Shown: positions 1-7,679 of the stretch, piece by piece
Layout of the letters: each line of letters starts with the position of its first letter
Numbering within the stretch: position 1 is the stretch's first letter
From: JARRQB01 sp965368585
Lineage (GTDB): Bacteria > Pseudomonadota > Gammaproteobacteria > Chromatiales > Chromatiaceae
NCBI GenBank assembly: GCA_965368585.1
Contig: CBDUNM010000117.1
Coordinates: 1-16,358, forward strand
Length of the DNA: 16,358 nucleotides
Reading direction: 5' to 3'
Notes under the pieces: model-generated
Told to the model about the DNA's origin: nothing
What the model saw: the letters and a program-made list of their open reading frames with translations, nothing else
Databases searched by the model: none
Position numbers and translations under genes: made by a program

Positions 1-2035
1 CGCGGGTTTCCGGGTAGATCCGTATCTGACCGCCGCTGACCAGGGGCACGTAGATCGACGTGACCGTCAGGTCGAAGGTCAGCGGGGTGAACAGCGGAAA
101 CGTCAGATGCCCGCCGTCCGCATACCGGCCGCAGGCCCAGCCGACATAGTTCGCCAGGGCGCGGTGCGGAATCATCACCCCCTTGGGCGTACCGGTCGAA
201 CCCGAGGTGTACATCAGGTATGCCAGCGCATCGGGAGCGGGCGTCGTCGCGGGCACGGGCCGCGGCTCGGGTGCGGCATCGGCGCGGAGCGACACCGCTA
301 CGGACCGTACGCCTTCGGGCAGCGCCACGATCGCGCCCGCCTGCGTCAAGACCAGCGTTGCGTCGGCATCGTCGAGCACCAGCGCGATGCGTTCGGCCGG
401 CCAGCCCGGGTCGAGCGGGACATATGCCCCACCCGCTTTCAACACGCCGAGCATCGCGACGACGGTCTCCGCCGCACGCGGCATGGCGATCGCGACGACC
501 TTTGCTCCACCTTCGCAGCGCTGCCGCAGGGAGCAGGCGAGCTCGTGGGCCTGGCGATTCAGCGCCGCGTACGACACCGACTGCTCACCGCACACCAGCG
601 CGATCGCCTGGGGCGTGGCCGCCGCCTGTGCTTCGAACCGCTGCACCACGGTCTCGGTGTATGGGTGCGGCGTGCACGTCCGGTTGAAATCAACGATCTG
701 CGCACGCCGGTCGGCCTCCGTCAGCAGGTCCACGCCGGTGATCGACTGGTGCCAGTCGTCCAGCATGCCGTCGACCAGGCGCAGAAACTGCGCCACCGCC
801 GCTGCGCGCCGCCGCGCCTCGAACACGTCGCAGTTGAAATCGAAGTGCAGCAGAAAGCGGCCGGTGGCGCCGAAATCATGTACCTGCAGACGCAGATGGT
901 GTTCGCGGTCCTTGTGCCCGGGGTGCAGCCACCGCGTCTCAACCGCATACCCGTTAAACGCCTCGAACGAGGAAGGAATGTAGTTCAACACCGTGTTGCA
1001 GCCGCCGTTGTTGCGCGGATCGCTCGCACCCGGCTGTGCGTGACGCAGGAAGGTACCGCTCTGGGCCTGCACCCTCTTCAACAAGGTCAGAAAACTGTCA
1101 TCGGGGTCGACCTCGACCTGCAACGGATAGACTTCGGTGAACAGGCCGACGGTTTGCTTGAATTCGGGGGTCGGACGGTTATGCGCCGGCGCGCCGATGG
1201 CCAGGTCGCGCTGGCCGCTGACCCGGTGCAGATAAGTGAACAGCAGCGTCGCCAGCAGGTTGAACTGACTCAGATCGGTCGACAGGCTCCGGACCTCCGG
1301 CTGCCGGGCGAGATCGCGCAGCCGCCGGGAGCGCGCGGCGCCGAGATCGCACGGGACCCGCCGGCTGGCCGTCGATGCGCGGTTGACCGTCAGGCCGTAG
1401 AGCGGCGCCGGCGCCGGCGCTCGCCGGCGCACCTGCTGCCAGTAATCGGCCGCCGCAGCGTCGTCCCGGGCGCCGCGCTCGAAGGTCAGATATGCCCCGT
1501 AGTCCGGCAACGCCGGCGGCGCAGCGGAACCTTCACCCGGCAGGCAGGCGTAGTACTGGCCAAGGCGTTCGAACAGGATAGCCACCGACCAGGCGTCGCA
1601 GACCAGATGGTGCTGATTGAAGTACCACGCGTAGCGGTCGTCGCCGAGCTTGATCAGGGCACTGTCGAACAGGCACCGGTCGAGCTCGAACGGTCGCGCG
1701 CAGCGTGTTTGCGACCACTGCTCCGCGGCGCGGCCAGGATCCGGGTCGCGCGAAAGATCGAGCTGTGGAAATTCCGCGTCGAGGGTCGGCAACACCCGCT
1801 GCTGCGGCACAGACCCAACCGTTTCCACGACGGTGCGCAGCGCATCGCAGTCCTCGACCAGCCGTCTGAACGCCGCCTCGAAGCGGTCCCGATCCAGCGG
1901 CCCGGCGATGAAAAAGGCGAACCCCATGTTGTACAACGGCACACCGGGATGCAGCTGCTGCCCGGTCCAGATCAGCCACTGGCCCCGGGTCAGGTTCGAG
2001 CGCCGCCGCAGCTCAGCCGTCGGCTCGACGATCAC
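1..2035 (-). CDS. Nonribosomal peptide synthetase, condensation-adenylation, truncated by the window edge
   Basis: This frame is open from a GTG at 2035 to the left edge (678 codons seen, no stop). The start overlaps the TGA of the carrier-protein gene (GTGA), which suggests translational coupling. Residues about 10-430 form a condensation domain with the catalytic HHxxxDxW motif (H142, H143, D147, inside NQHHLVCDAW) and a later HNRPTPEFKQTVGLF block of the type seen in condensation domains. An adenylation domain follows, with core motif A3 (MYTSGSTGTPKG) near residues 605-617. The substrate-pocket segment FDLTVTS near residue 655 gives the first three specificity positions as D-L-T, as in known Asp and Asn codes (DLTK...). 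The rest of the pocket and any thiolation or further modules lie outside the window. The first domain has no carrier of its own, so it should condense the aminoacyl group delivered by the free-standing carrier encoded just upstream. Family assignment is firm; substrate is a weak inference. Confidence 0.95.
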   Translation of the reverse strand, partial: MIVEPTAELRRRSNLTRGQWLIWTGQQLHPGVPLYNMGFAFFIAGPLDRDRFEAAFRRLVEDCDALRTVVETVGSVPQQRVLPTLDAEFPQLDLSRDPDPGRAAEQWSQTRCARPFELDRCLFDSALIKLGDDRYAWYFNQHHLVCDAWSVAILFERLGQYYACLPGEGSAAPPALPDYGAYLTFERGARDDAAAADYWQQVRRRAPAPAPLYGLTVNRASTASRRVPCDLGAARSRRLRDLARQPEVRSLSTDLSQFNLLATLLFTYLHRVSGQRDLAIGAPAHNRPTPEFKQTVGLFTEVYPLQVEVDPDDSFLTLLKRVQAQSGTFLRHAQPGASDPRNNGGCNTVLNYIPSSFEAFNGYAVETRWLHPGHKDREHHLRLQVHDFGATGRFLLHFDFNCDVFEARRRAAAVAQFLRLVDGMLDDWHQSITGVDLLTEADRRAQIVDFNRTCTPHPYTETVVQRFEAQAAATPQAIALVCGEQSVSYAALNRQAHELACSLRQRCEGGAKVVAIAMPRAAETVVAMLGVLKAGGAYVPLDPGWPAERIALVLDDADATLVLTQAGAIVALPEGVRSVAVSLRADAAPEPRPVPATTPAPDALAYLMYTSGSTGTPKGVMIPHRALANYVGWACGRYADGGHLTFPLFTPLTFDLTVTSIYVPLVSGGQIRIYPETR

Positions 2036-2286
2036 GCGGGCGCCTTCAACCGTTCGACGTAGGCGCTGATGGTCTGCACGTCGATGAAATTTTCGATCGT
2101 CACGTCGGTCGGCGGCACCTTCACGCCGTATTGCCGCTCGAGAAACGCGACGATGCGCATCACACCCAGTGAGTCCACCCATTGACTGCTGAGCAGATCG
2201 TCATCGGGTTTGAGCACCCGCTCGGGTCGGTCGTTGAGCAGTTCCTTGGAAACGAACTCGATCAGGGCGTCTTGCACGGATGTCAT
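2032..2286 (-). CDS. Free-standing peptidyl/acyl carrier protein
   Basis: This is an 84-residue protein of typical carrier-protein size. The phosphopantetheine attachment serine is S39 in WVDSLGVMRI, followed by the usual helix and a C-terminal helix ending AYVERL. The protein would hold the aminoacyl group as a thioester on a phosphopantetheine arm. Its start is 22 bases downstream of the adenylation-enzyme stop, and its stop overlaps the synthetase start, so the three are almost certainly co-translated. The natural partners are the adenylation enzyme (loading) and the synthetase condensation domain (unloading). An in-frame GTG at 2298-2300, five codons upstream, is an alternative start. Free-standing adenylation-plus-carrier pairs are known for pyrrole starters (PltF/PltL, AnaC/AnaD) and for other amino acids, so the pair alone does not fix the substrate. 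Confidence 0.92.
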   Translation of the reverse strand: MTSVQDALIEFVSKELLNDRPERVLKPDDDLLSSQWVDSLGVMRIVAFLERQYGVKVPPTDVTIENFIDVQTISAYVERLKAPA

Positions 2287-2308
2287 TGGCGTATTCACGG
2301 TGTTATTC

Positions 2309-3898
2309 CTAAACGGATTCAGCGCGAGCCTGGAGCGCCCGCCGGTCGATTTTGCCGCTCGTCGTGCGGGGAAATGATTCCAGGACGTCGATCGCGGCGG
2401 GTATCGCGTACCAGGACACTTTGCCGGCCAGGTAGGCGTCGAGTTCGCCCGGCTCGAGCGGCGTCTCCGCACGCGGGACGACCGCGGCCTGGATACGGTC
2501 GATGGTATCCGCCGCCCGCACGGGAAAGATGGCTGCTTCCTCGACCTTGGGATGCATGGCGAGCGTGTGTTCGATGTCGTCGAGCTCGATCCGGTAGCCG
2601 CGTACCTTGACCTGCCGGTCCTTGCGGCCGAGAAACAGCAGCTGCCCATCCGCCCGGGTCCGCACCAGATCGCCGGTGCGGTAATAGACCTTGTCGAAAT
2701 TCTCATGCAGCGGCTGCCGGAAAAACGCGCGGGCGTTCAAATCCGGACGGGCCCAGTAGCCTCGCATCATGGTGGGCGACCGGATCAACAGTTCACCGAC
2801 CTCCCCCGGTGCGACGGCCCGGTCGTTTGCGTCGACGATCAATCCTTCAGCGTTGTCCCAGATCGACCCGATGGGCACGGGTTCCGGCTCTGCGCTGTCG
2901 GTGACTGCGAAGTCGAACGGCGGTACGTGATAATAGGTGCACTGATTGACCTCGGCCGGCCCGTAGACGTTGGAAAACCGTGCCTGCGGCCACTGTGACA
3001 TCAGGTCCCTGAGGTGTTTCACCGGAAACGGCTCACCGCCGAACAGCACCCATCGCAGGCAGGTCAGATCGCGCGACCCCAGTACTCCGCGAACCAGCAT
3101 CTGGATCAACGCCAGGGGCACCGAATACCATATCGAAACGCGCTGCGCCTCCATGAGTTGGGTCAGGCTGGCCGCCAGCTTGGTATATGCCTCGGGAATG
3201 AGGACGGTGGTGGCCCCCGCGTACGGTGCCGAAAAGTACCCGAAGGTCGACATATCGAAATGCAGCGGCGAGTGGTTGGCGATGCGGTCGTCGGACCGCA
3301 CACCGTAGATGTCGACCGACAGCCGAGCGTAGCTCAGACCGCTGCGATGGGTGTGCATGATGCCTTTCGGCCGGCCCGTGGAACCCGACGAATACATGAT
3401 GTACGCCAGGTCGTCCTCGGTCATGCCGGACGTCGCTGGCGCCACGGCGGAATGTCCCTCCAGGTCCGTCCAGGACCGGGTGCGCACCGGGCCGTTCAGC
3501 GGCTCATCCAGGCCGACGATCAAACGCAGACCGGAATTCCGGTCGATCAGCTGCTGCAGAATCGGCGTCTGGGCGTTGTGCGCCGCCAGATGCGTAATGC
3601 CGCCATCGAGGATCAGATGCTCCAGCCCGTCCACCGGCAGGTGCGGGTCGATCGGCACAAATGCCGCGCCGGCCTTAAGGATCCCGTAGACCGACACCGC
3701 CGATTCGAGACCACGCGGCATGAAGATGCCGACCCGGTCGCCCCGGCGCACCCCTTCGTCTGCCAGCAGATTGGCCAGTTGATTGGCGCGTGCGACGATC
3801 TCGCCGTAGCTCAGGCTTTGACCCGGCACGCAGAACGCTTCGCGTCCGGCTGAGTCCTGCGCCGCTCGGTCGATGGTTTGATGCAACAGATAAATCAC
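2309..3898 (-). CDS. Free-standing amino acid adenylation enzyme (aminoacyl carrier protein ligase)
   Basis: This 529-residue ANL-superfamily enzyme has all the core motifs: A3 MYSSGSTGRPKG (168-179), A5 VYGPAEVNQCT (311-321), A7 YYRTGDL (405-411), A8 GRKDRQVKVRGYRIE (424-438) and A10 RTTSGKIDR with the catalytic lysine K516. It has no carrier domain of its own. It would form an aminoacyl-AMP and load the carrier encoded 22 bases downstream. Aligning by eye to the GrsA pocket, I read the specificity residues as D215 M216 F219 Y258 L285 G287 V311 Q319 C320 K516. The GPAEVNQCTYYH block and the Y-L-(A/G)-x-x-C-K tail recall L-prolyl carrier protein ligases of the PltF/AnaC kind, as far as I remember that family. 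The ornithine cyclodeaminase-family gene next door would fit proline. Start is GTG at 3898; the stretch GGGTGGTAAGGC precedes it and no strong ribosome site is seen. Role firm, substrate tentative. Confidence 0.93.
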   Translation of the reverse strand: MIYLLHQTIDRAAQDSAGREAFCVPGQSLSYGEIVARANQLANLLADEGVRRGDRVGIFMPRGLESAVSVYGILKAGAAFVPIDPHLPVDGLEHLILDGGITHLAAHNAQTPILQQLIDRNSGLRLIVGLDEPLNGPVRTRSWTDLEGHSAVAPATSGMTEDDLAYIMYSSGSTGRPKGIMHTHRSGLSYARLSVDIYGVRSDDRIANHSPLHFDMSTFGYFSAPYAGATTVLIPEAYTKLAASLTQLMEAQRVSIWYSVPLALIQMLVRGVLGSRDLTCLRWVLFGGEPFPVKHLRDLMSQWPQARFSNVYGPAEVNQCTYYHVPPFDFAVTDSAEPEPVPIGSIWDNAEGLIVDANDRAVAPGEVGELLIRSPTMMRGYWARPDLNARAFFRQPLHENFDKVYYRTGDLVRTRADGQLLFLGRKDRQVKVRGYRIELDDIEHTLAMHPKVEEAAIFPVRAADTIDRIQAAVVPRAETPLEPGELDAYLAGKVSWYAIPAAIDVLESFPRTTSGKIDRRALQARAESV

Positions 3899-3995
3899 GC
3901 CTTACCACCCAAGTGCGAGACGAAGGGCAACCGGCGAACACGAGCCAATCAAACCGCGGCGCCCTCCCGCAAACAGGTCCGAGGCTGCCCCCGTT

Positions 3996-5093
3996 TCATG
4001 AGCGCGCTCCGACTTCGATCGCGAGCCCGCGCCGGTCCTGGTCGCGGTCTCCGGTCAGGAACTCGTAGGGATCCCGCGGATCATCGCTGACACACTCGAT
4101 CTGGATTTCCGACCCCAGAGCAAACGCCCGCGCGTGCTCGAGCAACAGGTCCATGGCCACCTGGTCTTCCAACGCCCACCCGGTCGAGTCGAACACCGTC
4201 CTTCGTTCCCGCATTGCCTCGAACTCCGGCGCTCGCCGCGCCACCTCGACCAACTCCGCACCGATATGTTCGACGGCCAACTGCTGACACTCGCCCTCGC
4301 GTGTCGCCTGACCCAGCGTGTCCGGGCAGACGAAGCTGTCGTCGAGCAGCGCCTTCGGCAGCTCGATCTTGCCCGGGAAATCGGATCCGACGGCGTTGAC
4401 GTGCAGCCAGGGTCTGGTCGGGCACGAGCCGAACACCGGACCCTGGCCGATGGCGACCGAGGTCGCCACGCAGACGATGTCCGATGCTGCAACCAACTCC
4501 TCGACCGGCATCGCTCGAACGTCGTATCGGTCGGCGGCAAACGCACCGGTGCGTTTGGTGAAGGTCTGCATCGCCTGTGGGTCGACGTCGTGGATAAGCA
4601 CGTCGGAGATCGCGAACGAGCGGCCGATCGCGTGCAGCTGCGTGACCGCCTGGGCGCCGCACCCGACCAGACCCAAGGTGGAACTGTCCGGCTTGGCAAG
4701 CAACCGGCTGGCTACCGCCGAAGCCGCCCCGGTGCGCATGGCGGTCAAGAAGGTGCCATCCGCGAGCGCCACCAGGTGGCCGGTGTTCGGATCGTACATG
4801 CTTAAGGTTGAGAGTATGGTGGGCAGCTGCAGCGTATCGGGGCTCTGCGGGTGGTACCCGACGACCTTCATGAGCACCTGCGAGGGCTTCTGCAGCAACG
4901 GCATCCATTCGATCAGTCCGGTCACGGGCGATTCGTAATGAAACCCGGCGCGCACCGGAATCTCGGTCTTTCCTGCGTCGAACGCCACCAGCGCGCCGCT
5001 CAGGCGGTCGATCAGGTCGTCCATTAAACGATCGATTCCGACACGCCGCACGATTTCCTGCAGGTCTCGATGCGAAAGCAGCAATGTGTTCAT
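3996..5093 (-). CDS. Ornithine cyclodeaminase / mu-crystallin family protein
   Basis: This 365-residue protein matches the NAD(P)-dependent OCD/mu-crystallin family over its full length. K76 lies in LMKVVGYHPQ, followed by LADGTFLTAMRTGAASAVAS (111-130), the Rossmann nucleotide-binding GCGAQA (144-149), and HVNAVGSDFPGK (231-242), whose aspartate D238 corresponds to the catalytic acid of ornithine cyclodeaminase. Near the C-terminus is DSTGWALEDQ. Family members turn ornithine into proline with loss of ammonia, oxidise or reduce imino acids, or act as N-substituted amino acid synthases (SbnB type). In this operon it most plausibly supplies the amino acid used by the adenylation enzyme. The start at 5093 was chosen because homology begins there (MNTLLLSHRDL); the reading frame stays open 34 codons further upstream. 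It begins 105 bases after the HupE-like gene and ends 97 bases before the adenylation gene. Confidence 0.9.
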   Translation of the reverse strand: MNTLLLSHRDLQEIVRRVGIDRLMDDLIDRLSGALVAFDAGKTEIPVRAGFHYESPVTGLIEWMPLLQKPSQVLMKVVGYHPQSPDTLQLPTILSTLSMYDPNTGHLVALADGTFLTAMRTGAASAVASRLLAKPDSSTLGLVGCGAQAVTQLHAIGRSFAISDVLIHDVDPQAMQTFTKRTGAFAADRYDVRAMPVEELVAASDIVCVATSVAIGQGPVFGSCPTRPWLHVNAVGSDFPGKIELPKALLDDSFVCPDTLGQATREGECQQLAVEHIGAELVEVARRAPEFEAMRERRTVFDSTGWALEDQVAMDLLLEHARAFALGSEIQIECVSDDPRDPYEFLTGDRDQDRRGLAIEVGARS

Positions 5094-5198
5094 AGCCAAG
5101 CCCCAGTACTTTTTGTTATCGGGTCGCGGCCCGTCCTTAGATTCCGCGCGGCACGCCTGGAGATCGTCGGTCGCGGCGCGAACCGCTCGGCGCATCCA

Positions 5199-6386
5199 TC
5201 AGCCCAGCCCCAGCGCTCGTTCCACGAACCAATATCCGGCGACCGCGCACAGTGCCGCCGACCCGTAGACAGGCACCGTTCTGGTATAGAAGTCATGCTT
5301 GCGCAGCGAGAAAATCACCAGAAAGACCGCCGCGACGATCGCGATCTGTCCAATCTCGACGCCCGCATTGAACGCCAGCAGCACGTAGAGCAGGTCCTGC
5401 ATGCGAAACGGCAAATCCCCCATGACCGACGCAAAGCCCAGCCCGTGAAACAAACCGAACAGGAACACGATCAGCAGTACCCCGCGGCGGAAGATCGGGT
5501 AGATGTTGTTCAGCGCCACCAATATGATCGAGAGCGCGATCATCGATTCAACGAATCGCGCTGGAAGTTGGACGATCTCCAACGCCGCCAATCCGAGCGT
5601 AATGGAGTGCGCTACGGTAAATACCGTGACGATCTTGACGATATTCCAGAACGCCGCGCGGAAATTGTCCACCGGTTCCCAGCGGTTGTCCCGCCGCACC
5701 AGCACCGCCGGCAGCAGCAGCGCCACCAGGAACAGGATGTGGTCGATCCCGATCCATATGTGCAGCACGCCCTGCCAGATGAAGTCACGTATCGGCAGCA
5801 ACCCGCGAATGTCGTTGAAATCCAGTTCCTGCACGTCATTCGACGGACTGAACACCATGGCGGTGAACTCGCCGCCGTAGTTCGCCCCCGTCTTGTGGTT
5901 GTACTCGACCAACAGCAGCCCACGGTGAAACGGGTCGCCCTCGAACAGCAGTCGGTTGCGGATGGTCAGCTTATCCGGAACCTCTAGCGGGGCGGTTCGA
6001 TAGTGATACTGGGCAAAATGACCCAGTTGGTCGGCCTGTTGAAGGTCGGTCTCGGTGAAGTGGATCGGCAGCGCCTCTGCGCCGTTGATGATAGAAAAGC
6101 GTTCCTGGATGTAACGCTGCACCGTCTGCGCTGTCGCAGCCACGTGCGCTTTTGCCGCCTCGTATTCTGCTGGCAGCTCCAGATCCAGCTTGGTCCGCAG
6201 ATCGTCAAGGCGAATCGCAAATCGGCCCTCGAGATGCGTGTCGCGCGCGTTGAGCCATACGTAGTTCTCGCCGGTGGCATGACCCCAGGCTGGCATGGTC
6301 GTAAAGCCACCTAGCAGCAGCACCCATGCCGCGGCAAGAAGCGCCAGTCGCACGTACACCGGCGCGCGATACAATCGATCTTGCAT
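5199..6386 (-). CDS. HupE/UreJ_2-family membrane protein
   Basis: This 395-residue protein has an N-terminal signal-anchor (residues 10-30, likely cleavage near AWGHA) and an exported region of about 170 residues. The C-terminal part (about 205-390) is a polytopic HupE/UreJ_2 domain of roughly six helices. Family hallmarks are GIDHILFL (213-220), FTVAHSITLG (256-265), GLFHGLGFASVMGDL (311-325) and FNAGVEIGQIA (339-349). Their conserved histidines H216, H260 and H314 suggest metal contact. The family is linked to nickel or other metal handling, but its exact job is not settled. The start at 6386 was chosen for the ribosome site GGGGGAG five bases upstream and for the signal peptide; the frame is open 27 codons further. 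It is the first gene of a five-gene same-strand run with the synthetase, so a role in export, metal supply or self-protection is possible but unproven. Confidence 0.88.
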   Translation of the reverse strand: MQDRLYRAPVYVRLALLAAAWVLLLGGFTTMPAWGHATGENYVWLNARDTHLEGRFAIRLDDLRTKLDLELPAEYEAAKAHVAATAQTVQRYIQERFSIINGAEALPIHFTETDLQQADQLGHFAQYHYRTAPLEVPDKLTIRNRLLFEGDPFHRGLLLVEYNHKTGANYGGEFTAMVFSPSNDVQELDFNDIRGLLPIRDFIWQGVLHIWIGIDHILFLVALLLPAVLVRRDNRWEPVDNFRAAFWNIVKIVTVFTVAHSITLGLAALEIVQLPARFVESMIALSIILVALNNIYPIFRRGVLLIVFLFGLFHGLGFASVMGDLPFRMQDLLYVLLAFNAGVEIGQIAIVAAVFLVIFSLRKHDFYTRTVPVYGSAALCAVAGYWFVERALGLG

Positions 6387-6888
6387 ATTACTCCCCCATA
6401 TGGCCAGCGCGTCGCGCGGCCATCCCCGTCTCAGCCCGAAGATCCAGTAGGTCAGACATCGACGCAACCGGTCTGTTCAAATAGGATTTTTTTTACCAGA
6501 TACCGCTACAACAACCTACTTTTACCATAAACCCTGCCGGCTCTTCGACAACACCAACACTCACTGCGATGGTACGTCGGTCACGCGGCGTGACAACAAT
6601 CGTGTAAAAGCAGAATACCGGTTGCGGCTGCCGAATGCGCCGCCAGATAACGCGGGATTTTATCCGTCTGGCGGGCGTGAGAAACGCCGCGACGTCGTTG
6701 CTTCGGCGGTCGTCGCCTACAGACAGTCGAACCCGGATTGGTTGATTTTCGGGAATGCAGATCGTCTGGCGCGCAGCGGTGCACGCCGGGTCAGCGAGAC
6801 GCCGCGCCCAGACCGGCATGTCGGACCCTCTATAAAGATAATAGACACACTGACCGACGCGCGCCATCGCGGCCGGCTCGCCGCAGAT
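6387..6888. other. Intergenic stretch without a recognised gene
   Basis: About 500 bases separate the HupE-like gene (minus) from the phasin control region (plus). Open frames exist on both strands but none shows a family signature, a ribosome site or a composition like the neighbouring genes. The promoter of the leftward operon should lie here. I could not pick a convincing -35/-10 pair, though an A/T-rich run around 6476-6530 is the most likely place. Confidence 0.5.
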
Positions 6889-6905
6889 ATGGTGCATTGC
6901 ACCAT
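6889..6905. promoter_or_regulatory. Upstream palindromic operator (site 1) before phasin gene
   Basis: This is a perfect inverted repeat with core TGGTGCA-T-TGCACCA (6890-6904), extended by one A/T pair on each side. It is followed by ATTTTTTCG, exactly as in the second palindrome 118 bases downstream (centre to centre). TGC/GCA palindromes near phasin promoters fit binding sites of the PHA-responsive repressor PhaR. The regulator assignment is inference; the repeat itself is plain in the sequence. Confidence 0.7.
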
Positions 6906-6977
6906 TTTTTCGCGTCCATGTATCAATTCTAAAGTCGCCCTTCCAACTGCACCAAATAGGCAGTGAAATCCTTATTT

Positions 6978-7006
6978 TTGCTATCCAGTTCTTTTTTTTC
7001 TAAATT
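6978..7006 (+). promoter_or_regulatory. Sigma70-like promoter of phasin gene
   Basis: TTGCTA (6978-6983) and TAAATT (7001-7006) are separated by 17 bases, a consensus-like spacing. The start of transcription would fall inside the palindrome at 7008-7022, so a protein bound there would block initiation. Confidence 0.65.
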
Positions 7007-7007
7007 T

Positions 7008-7022
7008 TGTTGCACTGCAACA
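7008..7022. promoter_or_regulatory. Palindromic operator (site 2) overlapping phasin transcription start
   Basis: This is a perfect 7+1+7 inverted repeat, TGTTGCA-C-TGCAACA, directly behind the predicted -10 box and followed by TTTTTTCG. It matches site 1 at 6889-6905 in TGNTGCA-N-TGCANCA and in the T-rich flank. Its position is that of a repressor site, with PhaR the likely binder by analogy with other phasin genes. Confidence 0.75.
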
Positions 7023-7093
7023 TTTTTTCGTCTAGGATTCATTCGTACGCAGAATCTCATCAATGAGACTTTACATCCAAACTGGAGAAAATC

Positions 7094-7501
7094 ATGACAA
7101 CCCCTAAAGCAGCACCCCGCAATCCGGTCGCAGCGCAATCGTCCGATGTCGTCAACTCCTGGCTCGAAACCAGCCGCGCGGCCATCGCGCCGGCACAGGA
7201 ACTGACGGATATCACCAAGCGTGCCTTCGAGAAAGCCAACGCGCAAAATCTCGCCGTCGCCAAGCAATACGTCGAGTTTGGCGTGCGCAGTCTGCAGATG
7301 CTCGGCAGCGTTCGTGACCCGCGCGCCCTGGTGGAACAGCAAGTTGCACTGGCGAAAGAAGCGGGCGAACAGTTCCTCGCCAACGCGGATGCTTACGTCA
7401 AGCTGACCGCGGAAACCCAGGAGGCGTTCAATGCCTGGGCAGAGAAGGCGACCGAATCCGCCACCGCCAAGCTTGAAGCGGTCGTCTCAAAAGCCGCTTG
7501 A
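7094..7501 (+). CDS. Phasin family protein (PHA granule-associated)
   Basis: This 135-residue protein is Ala-rich and almost wholly helical, with no signal peptide, as expected for a phasin coating polyhydroxyalkanoate granules. Characteristic stretches are QELTDITKRAFEKANAQNL, VAKQYVEFGVRSLQML and RALVEQQVALAKEAGEQFLAN, an amphipathic heptad-like pattern. Phasins control granule size and number and are among the most abundant proteins during storage. The start has a GGAGA ribosome site at 7084-7088, five bases before the ATG. The gene stands alone between its own promoter with twin palindromes and a strong terminator, so it is monocistronic. A PHA synthase is encoded 2.5 kb downstream on the other strand. 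Family assignment is good; the exact phasin subgroup is not determined. Confidence 0.9.
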   Translation: MTTPKAAPRNPVAAQSSDVVNSWLETSRAAIAPAQELTDITKRAFEKANAQNLAVAKQYVEFGVRSLQMLGSVRDPRALVEQQVALAKEAGEQFLANADAYVKLTAETQEAFNAWAEKATESATAKLEAVVSKAA

Positions 7502-7519
7502 TCGACCTGCTCCGCAGTT

Positions 7520-7553
7520 GAAAACACCCCCGGCCTGGGGGTGTTTTCTTTTG
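7520..7553 (+). terminator. Rho-independent terminator after phasin gene
   Basis: A perfect 12-bp stem, GAAAACACCCCC (7520-7531) and GGGGGTGTTTTC (7537-7548), encloses a five-base loop GGCCT and is followed by TTTT. It lies 18 bases past the phasin stop codon. The A-run/T-run symmetry would also allow some termination in reverse. Confidence 0.92.
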
Positions 7554-7679
7554 CTCTGCCACATCGGATTCATCCGCATCGGCCACGACCGGAGTCAGGG
7601 CGCGTTCGACACGGGAAGATGATACCCTTCGCCAAATCTACTGATATGTCGTGAGCCTGGTTGGAGTAGCAGCCGAATT

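Noticed and set aside
107..2062. A 651-codon open frame on the plus strand
   Set aside because: It lies opposite the peptide synthetase gene, is extremely Arg-rich and shows no domain. It is the usual open antisense frame of GC-rich coding DNA.
6493..6897. A 134-codon open frame on the minus strand (and overlapping plus frames around 6622-6966)
   Set aside because: No family signature, no ribosome site, and it runs through the palindromic operator of the phasin gene.
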